Source: a virus. Taken from it: DNA of 43,264 bases. Each line of letters opens with the position of its first letter. Position 1 is the first letter of the stretch. The notes below the pieces were generated by a model. That model did not search any database, was not told the DNA's origin, and saw only the letters and a program-made list of their open reading frames with translations. The stretch spans positions 1-43,264 of IMG/VR virus record IMGVR_UViG_3300020020_000082; one strand, written 5' to 3'. Below, in pieces: positions 20,429 to 29,880 of the stretch. Made by a program: the position numbers and the translations under genes.

Positions 20429-23400
20429 TCAGTCCTTCTTCTTCGGAGGTTTCGGCAGTTCCCTGTGTGAGCGATCCAGGCGCCAATCAAGCTCTCGCAT
20501 CCGCACCAGTAGCGCCTTCGCGTCATCGAGTGACTCAACGACCGTGGCGGCAATCTCCGCGTGCTCGCGCGTGACTGCGTTGGCCTCACTGTCACTCATC
20601 CCGCGCGCCTTCAGGTCCGCGATTCGACTCGTGGCGCGATCCAGCTTGGAGGCGACATTGCCGACGTAGTTCTTGATCGTCACGCCACCCTGGACGTTGG
20701 GATCCTTAAGCGTATTCGGAGACAGCGGCGCCTGCGCGATCGGCCGGTTGCCGAACAGGTCTTGCGCCGTCCCCTGCGGGCGCTCGCTCACGCCGCCCGA
20801 GAGGCTGAACGGCAGGTCGATCTCTGGTGTCTTGATGTTCTGGTCGCGCACGTCGCCGGCTCCTGGCAGGCGCGGCTGCTCCTCGCCGGTGTCGAGGATG
20901 TCCACCTTCTCGCCACCGGACTGCTGTTGCCGTTCTTCCCGGAACCGTTGCGCCGCCTCGTTCCTCGCCTTCATGTTTTCGGCAATGTCCTCCTCTGACC
21001 ATCCCCTCCGCCGTAGCGCGTCGATCAGGCGCTGGAAGTACGGATCGTTTTCACCTTCCAGGAGCCCTTCCGATGGCGCTGGTCCACCGTCCTCCGGGTT
21101 GGCGAAGAAATCTCCGAGTTCGTCCAAGGCGTCTCCGTCGTCGGCATCGGTCGGCGGCTTCTCGGCGCTGCGCCACCAGGGGCGGTCGAGCTCCACACCC
21201 ATGTCGCGGAGCTTGTCGCTGCCCGGCAGCACGCCCTCCTCGTACTTCGGCGGGTTCGCGCCGGCCCAGTCGAGCAACTCCGCGAGCTTGCCGCCCTGTT
21301 CCTCCAGGTGCGCGAACGTGTTGTCCAAGCCCCGGATGCCCTCGCGGGTCAGGTCCGTCGCGATGTCGGAGATGCTCTTGCCGCCCTTGCGGAACACGCC
21401 CTCGACACCGCCGAACCGTCCGAACTTCACACCCTCCAGGAGCCGCTTGACCTCGCCGGGGAACGTCGAGTCCTCGGTGTTGATGCCGCCCTTGCGCGCA
21501 ATCTCCTTGAGCAATAGTTGCGGGTTGTCGGGGCTTTCCAGGTACTGGCTGACCAGTTCCTCGTAGTGCTTCACGCGGTCATCGAGCGCGGCCTGGAGCG
21601 TCTCCAGGTTTACGTCGGGATCGACCTGTTTCGCGTGCGCGGCGACTAGGTCGAACAGTTCGCGGTAGTGGTCGATGTAGCGCGCATTGAACGCGGCGCG
21701 CTTGGCGTCCCGGCGCCGCTTCGTCAGCGCCTGGGGCGACTCATTGGGCAGTCTCCGCAGATGCGTGCCGGCGTTCACTTCCATCCCGGCCGGCCGGCTG
21801 TCGGCTAGGGCATTTGCGTCGGCGGCGCCGCCGGCCAGGAGGCGGTTGGTGTCGGGGACATCCGCGCCCTGCATGACGGCCGTCACGGCGTCCTCGCGTG
21901 TCGCGCCCGCGCGCAACAGCGCCTGCACGCGCTCCACTTGCGGGATCGACAGGGTCACGCCCTCGATGTACAGCCGCGTCTGGAGCTCGCCGGGCGTCAA
22001 CTCGTGATCCTCCCGGTTCGGCCTGCGCCGCCTACCTTCGGCTACCGGATCTTTTTTTTTACCCGCTGGCGGGCGCGGGTTCGTCGTCGGCCCGGTCAGG
22101 TCGCTGCCGATGGGCTCGTCAATCACCGACTGCCCCAAGTCCACCGGTGCCGGCGCCGCCGGCTGTTCCACGATCCCGCCCAGGTTGCGGGGGGCCGGTT
22201 CCGCCTGGGCGCGCTGGATCTCCAGGAACTCATCAAGCATCCGCTGCGCCTGCTCGTCCGACATCTCGCTGACGATGCGGACAATGTCGTCGGCCGGCAA
22301 CGATCCTCGGCTCATCGCCGCGTCCGCGAGTTGCCGATGCACGGGCGACAGGGCGGTGCCAGAGCGCGCGACGGCGGCGTCGATGGTGTTCTCGGCCGGC
22401 CTGGGCGCGGCCGGCGCCGGGCGCACGGGCGCCTCACCTCGCTGGATCCGGGGCACATTGCTGCCCTCGGGGGACGGCGCCGGCTCCGGGTTGACGATGG
22501 GCCGCTCACGCTGGGCGCGCTCCCACGCGACGTTGGGGTCTGTCTCGATCCCCTTCGCGAGAAGCTCCTTCGCGTAGTCCATCTGGTCTTTGGGCGTGAC
22601 GCGCCCAGGTGTTGCGCTAGGCGAAACACCACCAGAAACACCACCGGCCGGCGGCGCCCCTCCCGGTCGAGGCGGCGCACCGCCCCCGCGGGGCACGACG
22701 GACCCCGGCGGGTTGAACGGCCCCATTGGACCCGGCCCGAGCGGGGGCGCTCCAGGCGGCGCGGCGCCCGGCGGCGGGTTGAACGGGCCTTGTGGTCCGC
22801 GCGGCGGGAACGGCACATCGACCGCGTTCGGGTCGCCCGAGAATTGGGTCGGACGCCCCCAGGCATCGCGCGCCGCGACGGCGCCCGGCGTGACACGGGT
22901 ACCGGGCGGCTGCGGTGTCGGCGCGGGCGGCGGTGTCGTCAGGACGCGACCCGGCGCCGGCAACTGCCGTTGCACCGGCGGCGCGGTCGCCAGTTGCGGC
23001 GCCTTCTGGAGGACGGTCAGGATGGCCTGCTGCGGGTCGCGGGCGTACTTCCGCATCAGGACATCCGCCAGGGCTAACTGCTCGTCGTTCAGCCAGACGC
23101 CCATCCGGCGCGCTTCCGCGTCGAGCGGCGACCCCGCCCAGCGCGACCCAGCTTGTGCGCCGGTCGGCCTGGGCGGGCGCTGCTGCGTCGGCGGCATCGG
23201 GCGCCCGAGCCCCGGCACATTCGGCGGCGGCACCGGTGGCGCCGGGGGCGCGGCGGGCGGGGGCGGGGGCGGCGCCGGCCGGCCGACTCCAGGCACCATC
23301 GGGCCCGCCGGCCTGGGAGCGGGCCGGCCGGCTCCAGGCACGGTCAGGCCGGCGCTGGCCGGCGTCGCCATCGCGGTAGCCGGCGGGCGGAAGGGCTGCG

Positions 23401-25081
23401 TAGCCGGCGGCACGGCCATAGCGGGCGCCGCTGCCGCAGGGGCTGCGGCCGGCGCGGCCGGCAGGTTCGGGTACGTCGGGCGCGCGCCGGGCGTCTTGGC
23501 GCGCTCGCGGAACACCCGCGCGAGCATCTCGTTGCGCTTGTTCTTGCCGGCGATGATGTTGGCGGCAGACGCCAGCGCGCGGTTGCCGCGCAGTGGCAAG
23601 GTTGGGTTCGCCAGGATGGCTTGGTTCACGCCCCTTGGGAGCCCGGTGCCAGGGATCTTGTTCCCGCCTAGGTGGGCGTACTGTCCCAGCACGTCCCGAA
23701 ACTCGATCACGTCGCCTTCGGCCCGCCGCATCGCCGCGACACCGGGAATACCAGCGTCCTCCAGGCCCCCGTAGACGCCTTCGCGGAGCGCAATCATGGC
23801 CTGCTCGTCGGCGGCGAACTCCGCGTTCGTCGCGCGCAGGTTGCCGATGTCCCACTTGTTTTCGCGGAGCGCCGCGCGGTTCCGCTGTGAGAGCTCCCAG
23901 CGGATCCGATCCGCGCGCTTGAGCGACAGCTTCTCCGGGGTCCGCAGGATCGGGTACCGCTCCAGGAGCGACGCCACGCCCTTCCCCAGGAACGTCTGAT
24001 CCTCGTGCTGGGCCAGCCGCGACTCGGCCTTCGACAGCGGATCGGTCTTGAGCCGCGCGTTCGGGGTCGCGTCGATCAACTGCGCCGACCGCTCGTGCAT
24101 GAACTTCACGGCGTTGTCGGCCGAGTCGATGGCGACATCGAACGTGTTCTCGCCGGTCGTCAGGTCGCCGGTCGCGTGCGCCTCGATGTGCGGCAGGGCG
24201 CTGTCCGGTAACTCCTTCTTGTAGTTGATCTTCTTCGTCGGCGGCGCGGCGACAATCAGGTCGTCAAACCAGCGGCCGGCTTTCTTCGCGGCCTTCTGCG
24301 CCCGCACGTAGGCGCCGTGCGTGTAGGGCGCGCTCGCCGTGGGCGCCAGCGACACACCAGGACCGCCCGGCCAGTTCGACACACCGCCGGCTGGGCGAGT
24401 GGGCGGGATGGCGGTCATCGACGCCATCGTCACGCCGGGAGGCGCACTCGGCGGCGGTGGGGGCGGGGGCGTGCCGCCGCCTGGGCGCCAGCCCAGGCGT
24501 GCCGCGCCCTGCTCGACCGCCGACAGCACGCGCGGCGTGCCGTAGACGGACGCCGGAATGCCGACCCCGAACGAGGCAATGTCGGCCGCGAGCCCGGCCT
24601 GATCAGGGTTCGCGCCCATCATGCGCGCGGTGGGCTCCACGATCTTGTGCGTGCCGACACCGGCGGCGGTGCCCACGGCGATGTCGGCGGCGGTCGCCAG
24701 CGGCGCGGCGACAGCGGCAGAGGCGAGGTAGGGCGCGGCGGCAATCCCGGCGGTGACGCCCAGGCCCTGGACGGCCTGCCGGCCACCCCGCGAGTAATTG
24801 GCGTCCTTGAACTCCTTGGTCGCCGCCTCGTTGAACATGTCGTCCAGGCCGCGCTGGACCGCGATGGGTCCGTTCTTCAGCGCCCAGTCGATGGCCTCGG
24901 CCACCGCCATCGTGCCGCGCGTCAGCGGCTCACCCTTCTCGTCCTCGGGCTTGACGTTGAACACGCGGCGCACTGCCGCCGCCAGCATCTTCTTGTCGTC
25001 GTCGGCCGGGTCGTCCACGCGAGCGCGCGGCGGCGGCTTCGGGTCGGGCGTGGACTTCCGAATCGTGAGCGGGCCGGCCAC
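20429..25081 (-). CDS. Giant internal virion / ejection-type protein, 1550 aa
   Basis: Starts with GTG at 25081, overlapping the stop of the preceding gene by one base; begins MAGPLT, as does that upstream protein. The N-terminal 100 residues are charged/helical, then a glycine/alanine-rich hydrophobic region (about 104-170) suited to membrane insertion, a helical part to about 520, a long Pro/Gly/Ala-rich region (about 540-880), and charged helical segments to the C terminus (SELDWRLDRSHRELPKPPK-like end). Position after the neck genes and length suggest an ejected inner-virion protein that helps DNA cross the envelope. No lytic domain is recognisable. An A9 run lies at codons 1008-1010. No close family is named. 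Confidence 0.7.
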   Translation of the reverse strand: MAGPLTIRKSTPDPKPPPRARVDDPADDDKKMLAAAVRRVFNVKPEDEKGEPLTRGTMAVAEAIDWALKNGPIAVQRGLDDMFNEAATKEFKDANYSRGGRQAVQGLGVTAGIAAAPYLASAAVAAPLATAADIAVGTAAGVGTHKIVEPTARMMGANPDQAGLAADIASFGVGIPASVYGTPRVLSAVEQGAARLGWRPGGGTPPPPPPPSAPPGVTMASMTAIPPTRPAGGVSNWPGGPGVSLAPTASAPYTHGAYVRAQKAAKKAGRWFDDLIVAAPPTKKINYKKELPDSALPHIEAHATGDLTTGENTFDVAIDSADNAVKFMHERSAQLIDATPNARLKTDPLSKAESRLAQHEDQTFLGKGVASLLERYPILRTPEKLSLKRADRIRWELSQRNRAALRENKWDIGNLRATNAEFAADEQAMIALREGVYGGLEDAGIPGVAAMRRAEGDVIEFRDVLGQYAHLGGNKIPGTGLPRGVNQAILANPTLPLRGNRALASAANIIAGKNKRNEMLARVFRERAKTPGARPTYPNLPAAPAAAPAAAAPAMAVPPATQPFRPPATAMATPASAGLTVPGAGRPAPRPAGPMVPGVGRPAPPPPPPAAPPAPPVPPPNVPGLGRPMPPTQQRPPRPTGAQAGSRWAGSPLDAEARRMGVWLNDEQLALADVLMRKYARDPQQAILTVLQKAPQLATAPPVQRQLPAPGRVLTTPPPAPTPQPPGTRVTPGAVAARDAWGRPTQFSGDPNAVDVPFPPRGPQGPFNPPPGAAPPGAPPLGPGPMGPFNPPGSVVPRGGGAPPRPGGAPPAGGVSGGVSPSATPGRVTPKDQMDYAKELLAKGIETDPNVAWERAQRERPIVNPEPAPSPEGSNVPRIQRGEAPVRPAPAAPRPAENTIDAAVARSGTALSPVHRQLADAAMSRGSLPADDIVRIVSEMSDEQAQRMLDEFLEIQRAQAEPAPRNLGGIVEQPAAPAPVDLGQSVIDEPIGSDLTGPTTNPRPPAGKKKDPVAEGRRRRPNREDHELTPGELQTRLYIEGVTLSIPQVERVQALLRAGATREDAVTAVMQGADVPDTNRLLAGGAADANALADSRPAGMEVNAGTHLRRLPNESPQALTKRRRDAKRAAFNARYIDHYRELFDLVAAHAKQVDPDVNLETLQAALDDRVKHYEELVSQYLESPDNPQLLLKEIARKGGINTEDSTFPGEVKRLLEGVKFGRFGGVEGVFRKGGKSISDIATDLTREGIRGLDNTFAHLEEQGGKLAELLDWAGANPPKYEEGVLPGSDKLRDMGVELDRPWWRSAEKPPTDADDGDALDELGDFFANPEDGGPAPSEGLLEGENDPYFQRLIDALRRRGWSEEDIAENMKARNEAAQRFREERQQQSGGEKVDILDTGEEQPRLPGAGDVRDQNIKTPEIDLPFSLSGGVSERPQGTAQDLFGNRPIAQAPLSPNTLKDPNVQGGVTIKNYVGNVASKLDRATSRIADLKARGMSDSEANAVTREHAEIAATVVESLDDAKALLVRMRELDWRLDRSHRELPKPPKKKD
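22052..22060 (-). other. A9 slippery run in the giant protein gene
   Basis: On the coding strand GGT AAA AAA AAA GAT encodes G-K-K-K-D at residues 1007-1011. Nine consecutive A residues are exceptional in this GC-rich genome. Slippage by polymerase or ribosome would give stops within a few codons in both alternative frames (TAG after about 9 codons or after about 2), producing a form of about 1010-1017 residues. Confidence 0.6.
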
Positions 25082-26838
25082 TACTTCAGCCTCATCAGCG
25101 TGCCGTTCGGCATCTTGCGCCAGACGGACCCGTCCGAGAGCTCGTGGACCCCAGGCGGCTGATCCGCCAGTAGGGCCGCGACTTCAGGCGGGGGCGGGAT
25201 CGGCGCCACCGGCGGTGCCACGGGCGCCTGGACTCGCCGGCCCTGAGCATCCACCGGCGGCAACTGCGCCGGGGCCGGCGTATCGTACGACCGATTGAAG
25301 CCCTCGCGCGGCGGGGCGACGGGGGCCGGCGGTGCCGCCTGGGGGGCGACGAGCGCCCCCACGGTGGGCGGCGGTGGAGCCGGCGCGACCGGCACGGCAA
25401 CGGGTGGAACGCTGCCACGACGCCTGGGTTCATTGCCGCGTCGAGTGCGCGTCCCGAAGGTGCCGGCGCCACGGTTGACGGCCCCCGGCGCCGGGGGCGG
25501 GGGCGGCGCGGCCGTGCCAGCGGGGAGCGCGGCACGGCGCGCGTGCTCCGCGATGATGCGTTGGACTTCGGCCTCGTCGCCCACGTCGTTCAGGAGCGCG
25601 GGGCCAGCCTGCTTCGCCAGTTCCGCCAGGACGCCGTAGCGCGCCCGAATTTTCTGGTCGATGGTGGTGTCGGCGTCACCGGTGTCGATGAAGAAGTTCG
25701 CGCGGCCGCTCTGTTCCTCGTCCTTGCGGATCGTCATGCCCGATTCCTTCCGCAACCGGGCTTCGTTGAAGATTTGCGAGGCGTTGTTGTACGCCTGGAG
25801 GTCGTCGGGCTGGAGGAAGTTCCAGGCGTTGTTCATCCACGCCTGTCCCACGATGCCCATGCCCCGGATCTTGGTTTCGATCCGGTCGAGCTCCGCTGCC
25901 GCCTGGGCGGCGCGATGGTAGAACCCGAGCGCCCGCGCTTGCTCGCCGGTTGGCGGCTTGGCCGCTTTCGGCGGGCGCATCAGTTCCAGGGCCTTCTCTG
26001 CCTCCTTGTCTCCGCGCGCCGCCGCCAGCGCCAGCGACGCCTCGGTCGGATTCGACGGGCTCCCGCCGCGTCGGAGCATCTCCAGCGCCTTCGCGGCGGC
26101 GGCGTTGCCATTGGCCGCGTCGAGCGCGAGCGAGGCTTCGGTCGGGTTCCGCCCGCCGTCCTTCTGCTCGCGCAGGAGCTTTAGCGCCTGTGCCGCTTGC
26201 GCGTCGCCCTGCGCGGCGCGCATCGCCAGGGCGACTTCGTTCGGCGTCTCCGGGTTCATCGACGTGGGGTATGCCTTCCCCACTTCCCGGAAATACTGGC
26301 TCTGCACGTCGGAAGGGTTGGCGCCAGACCGGAGCGCCTCGTCGGCCCAGGTCCGCATCTGCGTCTCGACGGTGTCGGCACGCTGGTCCGTGGCGTACTT
26401 CTCGGCTTCGCGCTGTTCCGCCGCCGTGGGTTTCTTCGCCGGCCCCGTGGCGAGAATGTTGCCCTTCGCGTCGAACCGGGTCTGCCCTTCCCCGAGCGTG
26501 AACGGCTCGCCCTCCTTCGGCAGCATGGCCGAGTAGAGCGAGTACGCCTCTTTCGTCGCCTTGATGCCGTACTTGGCGACGAGCGCCTGGGCGTCGAACG
26601 GCTGCCCAGACGTGAGGATGGCGCCGATCTCTTGCAGCGCCTTCTTCTGCTGGTTCGCCTCGATCATGCCGAACGCGGTGTCCGCGACGCCGCCGATCAG
26701 GTCCGACACGGCCATGCGCTTGTTGTACTTGCCCTGCGCCTCGATGCGGCCGGTGTCGCGGATCATGTCCGCGATGCGGAACGCATCCTGGAGCCGGCCT
26801 TCCGGCGGCGCCCACGGCGAGGTCAGCGGTCCAGCCAT
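25081..26838 (-). CDS. Internal/ejection-type virion protein, 585 aa
   Basis: ATG 26838 overlaps the upstream stop as TGATG. The N-terminal half is helical (LQDAFRIADMIRDTGRIEAQ ...). At about 200-223, 231-256 and 263-288 lie three related units (NPTEASLALAAARGDKEAEK-like), a solenoid-like array. The next part (to about 430) is helical, with a Pro/Ala-rich C terminus (about 440-560) and a short end with GVHELSDGSVWRK. Located where P22-like phages carry ejection proteins. Function by position only. Confidence 0.65.
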   Translation of the reverse strand: MAGPLTSPWAPPEGRLQDAFRIADMIRDTGRIEAQGKYNKRMAVSDLIGGVADTAFGMIEANQQKKALQEIGAILTSGQPFDAQALVAKYGIKATKEAYSLYSAMLPKEGEPFTLGEGQTRFDAKGNILATGPAKKPTAAEQREAEKYATDQRADTVETQMRTWADEALRSGANPSDVQSQYFREVGKAYPTSMNPETPNEVALAMRAAQGDAQAAQALKLLREQKDGGRNPTEASLALDAANGNAAAAKALEMLRRGGSPSNPTEASLALAAARGDKEAEKALELMRPPKAAKPPTGEQARALGFYHRAAQAAAELDRIETKIRGMGIVGQAWMNNAWNFLQPDDLQAYNNASQIFNEARLRKESGMTIRKDEEQSGRANFFIDTGDADTTIDQKIRARYGVLAELAKQAGPALLNDVGDEAEVQRIIAEHARRAALPAGTAAPPPPPAPGAVNRGAGTFGTRTRRGNEPRRRGSVPPVAVPVAPAPPPPTVGALVAPQAAPPAPVAPPREGFNRSYDTPAPAQLPPVDAQGRRVQAPVAPPVAPIPPPPEVAALLADQPPGVHELSDGSVWRKMPNGTLMRLK

Positions 26839-27884
26839 CAGTCGTTGTCCTGTTCCAGTTCCTGCGCCGCCCTGAACAACTCCTGCCACACGTTGTAGCT
26901 GGTCAGGTAGCTCTGGTACGCCGAGTCGTAAATCGGCTTGTATTCAGCCTCGGCCGAATGCACCAACGCCTCATGGGAAGCTTTGGAGGCGTTGTAGCCC
27001 TGCGTGTACTGCTCTAGCCCACCGGCGCTGTCGTAGTCGAACTTGTCTTTTTTGGCCTCGTAATCCTGATCCCAGATCGACTTCGACAGATCCTTGTTCG
27101 TTGACCACAGATCCTCCGAGCGGTTGAACACGTTGTTGTAGTTCAACTCGCCCAGGCGCTGGCCGTAGCCGATCAGATCCTTCAGCGTGCCGCCGGTGTT
27201 CAGCGTGCCTCTCGCAGAGGCGCTCTGCTCCAGTGCCCTCGCGCCTTCTTCCATCGCAAACGCATAGCCGGGCTCGTTCTTCGCTTGCTCCAGCGTCGGC
27301 GCCTCGAACTTCGCGTACGTCCAGGGATCGGGCTCCTGAAAGATCGGCGCGACGTATGCCGCCGGCTGGTTCCAGACGGGCGCGGTGTATTTCGGCGCGA
27401 CGAACGGCCCCGGAGGGTTGAGCGGCGAAGTGCCGCCACCGCCACCGCCGCCACCGCCGCCACCGCTGCCCCCGTTCCGGTTGGCCGCACCGTTCGCGGT
27501 CTGCTCATCGAGCCACTGCTCGTAGATCCGGTTGGCGTCGTGCGGGTTGCGCGCCATGAAGCTGTCGATCCAGCCTTGCGGCACGCCCTTGCCAAGCGCC
27601 TCGCTGATCCACGCGGCTTCTTGCGCTGGCCCGAAGCTGCGGCCCTCAAACCAGTCGCTGTTCCCGCCACCGCCACCGCCACCGCCACCATCACCACCAC
27701 CCGTGTTGGGCGTGGTCGTCACGGTGCCGTCAGGGGCCGTGTTGGTCGGGTTCACATTCGGCGCACCGACCGGCACGCTCCCATCAGGCGGGTTGTTGAC
27801 GGTGTCGTTGGGGAATTGGAAGTACTCGCCCGTGGTCGGATCGATCTCCCAGTGGTAGCCCTCGTCAGCAGGCGGAAGTGACAT
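26838..27884 (-). CDS. P22 gp7-like DNA transfer / virion protein, 348 aa
   Basis: The C-terminal half (about 190-348) has the signature seen in virion proteins of P22-like phages: EAPTLEQAKNEPGYAFAMEE, GARALEQSASARGTLNTGGT, LKDLIGYGQRLGELNYNN, then coiled helices. The N-terminal half is low complexity: two glycine runs (about 62-74 and 138-150) encoded by GGC/GGT repeats (27664-27700 and 27432-27470). Probably packaged and ejected with DNA. ATG 27884; the stop overlaps the next gene's start. Confidence 0.7.
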   Translation of the reverse strand: MSLPPADEGYHWEIDPTTGEYFQFPNDTVNNPPDGSVPVGAPNVNPTNTAPDGTVTTTPNTGGGDGGGGGGGGGNSDWFEGRSFGPAQEAAWISEALGKGVPQGWIDSFMARNPHDANRIYEQWLDEQTANGAANRNGGSGGGGGGGGGGGTSPLNPPGPFVAPKYTAPVWNQPAAYVAPIFQEPDPWTYAKFEAPTLEQAKNEPGYAFAMEEGARALEQSASARGTLNTGGTLKDLIGYGQRLGELNYNNVFNRSEDLWSTNKDLSKSIWDQDYEAKKDKFDYDSAGGLEQYTQGYNASKASHEALVHSAEAEYKPIYDSAYQSYLTSYNVWQELFRAAQELEQDND

Positions 27885-27886
27885 CG

Positions 27887-28807
27887 CTACACGTCCTTCT
27901 CAATGCCGAGCACGCGGCGCAGTTCCCTGAGCGCGGCGAGCGAGGCTTGTCGGTAAGGCACGCGGCGCGCCTCGTTGGCGTCCCAGCGTTCCTGCTCTTT
28001 CTTGTTCTGTTCGTCGTAGGCCCGCTTAGCAAAATCCAGCGCGTCTTTTGCGGCTTGCAACTGCGCCTCCGATGCCCCTTGTTGGGCCAGATAGTTCAGG
28101 GCCTGCTGCACCCCTGCGGCCCCCAGCTTTACCCAGTCCAGGAGGTTGCCAGGGAGACTGAGCCCGTTTGTGCCAGGGCTGTTGCCGGTGTTGGGGGTGC
28201 TTGGCGGTGGACCGAGCAGGCTATTGACAACTGGCGCCCCCTCGCCAGCGCCCGGTGTCGGCGGCAAGTTCGCCAGAAATGGACTGGCGGTATTCACAAG
28301 CGGTTCGACGTACGGCAACCCGGCCAACGCCCCCGTGACGGAAGGAATCGCGGCTTCCCCGAACGGCGCGGCGGCGGGCAGTGTGGCGGTCCAGGGCGCG
28401 GCGGTGTTCACCAGAAGCGGGGCAGCGGTGGGCGCGGCTCCAGGTGCAGCGGCAGCCGGCGCCGCCGTCCCAGGACCGAAGGCGCTCGCAATCGCCGGCC
28501 CGGCAACGAGCGCGCCCACGCCGATGTTCATGACGTTGTCCCAGTTGAACCCGCGCTCCCACTCGCCCTTCTTCGGGTCCCACACGCCGCGCTCGCGCCA
28601 CAGACTCTGTCCCGGCGACGAGCCCGTCTCCTTGGCCCACGCCGCGAGCCTGGGATCTGCCCCGTAGCGGTTCTGTGCGTGGACTTCAGTGGGCGAAATA
28701 TAGCTGACGGTTCCGGTACCTGTTGGACGCCCGCGTGAGTCCAGGTAATTGAGAACGTACGGTCGCCCCTGCGCGTCCCACTGGACACCGGTGTTTTGCG
28801 TCGCCAT
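27887..28807 (-). CDS. Virion-associated protein, 306 aa
   Basis: Starts at ATG 28807, one base upstream of the previous stop. A beta-rich N terminus (GRPYVLNYLDSRGRPTGTGT), an Ala/Pro-rich low-complexity centre with a hydrophobic stretch (about 92-120), and a coiled helical C terminus (ALDFAKRAYDEQNKKEQERW). Its place in the late operon and composition suggest an internal head or ejection component. Not assigned to a family. Confidence 0.6.
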   Translation of the reverse strand: MATQNTGVQWDAQGRPYVLNYLDSRGRPTGTGTVSYISPTEVHAQNRYGADPRLAAWAKETGSSPGQSLWRERGVWDPKKGEWERGFNWDNVMNIGVGALVAGPAIASAFGPGTAAPAAAAPGAAPTAAPLLVNTAAPWTATLPAAAPFGEAAIPSVTGALAGLPYVEPLVNTASPFLANLPPTPGAGEGAPVVNSLLGPPPSTPNTGNSPGTNGLSLPGNLLDWVKLGAAGVQQALNYLAQQGASEAQLQAAKDALDFAKRAYDEQNKKEQERWDANEARRVPYRQASLAALRELRRVLGIEKDV

Positions 28808-29287
28808 CTACTTGCCCCCCAGGCCTTCCAGCACGATCCGCAGTTCGTACGTCATCTCGTCGGCCGGAACAGAGGCATAGCCCACCGAGTAGGCAATCGC
28901 CGTGTTGTAGTCCACGCGGATCACGATGACGCCGCTCCCCACCGTCGAAGTCGTGTTGGTTGTCAGCGCCGGAATCACGCCCTGCGAGCAGGGCACCGCG
29001 CCATCGGTCCAGTGCAGATCGACCTGTCCCAGCGTCGAGGAGGTGGTCGCGCGCGTCGTGACGCGCACCGACATCGAGACGCGATAGACCCCCGGCGCGA
29101 GCAGCGTCACCGGCAGCGTGGCGAAGTTGATCAGGCCCGTCTGCGGCGGCAACTGGAGGACAGTTTCTTTCGACGGTGCGGAGGCAATCGCCGTGTTCAC
29201 TTCGCGGAAGTGGGTCTGCCAGGGCTGCGTCATGAACCGGTTTTCGTCTACCAGTTCCGAGTGCGCGAGGCCGGATGTGAGCGCCAT
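28808..29287 (-). CDS. Beta-sandwich virion protein, 159 aa
   Basis: ATG 29287 overlaps the stop of the upstream gene. Mostly beta-strand (LAPGVYRVSMSVRVTTRATT, TVGSGVIVIRVDYNTAIAYS), resembling jelly-roll-like decoration or tail components in P22-like clusters. Function unknown. Confidence 0.65.
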   Translation of the reverse strand: MALTSGLAHSELVDENRFMTQPWQTHFREVNTAIASAPSKETVLQLPPQTGLINFATLPVTLLAPGVYRVSMSVRVTTRATTSSTLGQVDLHWTDGAVPCSQGVIPALTTNTTSTVGSGVIVIRVDYNTAIAYSVGYASVPADEMTYELRIVLEGLGGK

Positions 29288-29880
29288 TACCGCTTCCTCT
29301 TAGGCAGGGCGCTATGCGTCACGGGCCGCTCCTTGAGGAACGTCTCGGCTTTTTCCGCTGTCCCCTCGTACCCGCCCGCCACATGCGCCAGTTCGTGGAT
29401 GAGCGTAGCCACGGTCAGGTAGTCGCTCATCCCAGGCTGAATCCCCACCGCGCGCGTGTTGGTGTCGTTGGGCACCACGTCCGTCACACCCGCGAGGCTG
29501 GTGCCGTCGAAGTAGTCCATCGGGAGCCCAGACTTGTCCATCAATCGCATGGACGATTCATTCGGCCCCTGCGTGATGATGCCCGCACGCGCCTTCGTCT
29601 CTGGATCAAGATCGAGAACGGCCTTGGCAACTTGCGCCAGCATGGGCGAGCCAACAACCAGGGGATCGGGCTGAAGCAACGTGCTGTTCGGCGCGGGCGG
29701 CAGGTCTGGCAACGTGTCGGGATCCCATGCCTTCTTGGGCTTGTCCCTGTCCCCGTCGAGGATCTTCTGGATTCGCTTTTCCCGGCCGCTCGTTTCCTCC
29801 AGGTGCTTCCGTAGTCCTTCCAGATCGATTTCCATCTGGCGCTCTTCCAGCAACTGCTGGATCGTTTTGCGGCGCGGCAT
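29287..29880 (-). CDS. Zincin-like protein with HELAH motif, 197 aa
   Basis: ATLIHELAHVAGGYEG (H162, E163, H166, with E172, E176 or E179 as possible third ligands) fits the HExxH zinc-protease signature. The preceding region (MDYFDGTSLAGVTDVV ... TRAVGIQPGMSDYLT) is compatible with the beta/active-site cleft of a small metalloprotease. The N terminus is a charged helix. Embedded between gp10-like and virion genes, it might process virion proteins or act on the host during entry. A structural role with dead catalysis is possible. ATG 29880 overlaps the upstream stop. Confidence 0.65.
   Translation of the reverse strand: MPRRKTIQQLLEERQMEIDLEGLRKHLEETSGREKRIQKILDGDRDKPKKAWDPDTLPDLPPAPNSTLLQPDPLVVGSPMLAQVAKAVLDLDPETKARAGIITQGPNESSMRLMDKSGLPMDYFDGTSLAGVTDVVPNDTNTRAVGIQPGMSDYLTVATLIHELAHVAGGYEGTAEKAETFLKERPVTHSALPKRKR

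Noticed and set aside
22617-23855. 412-codon frame inside the giant gene on the same strand.
   Set aside because: Arg/Ala-rich shadow of the Pro/Gly-rich region with no start signal.
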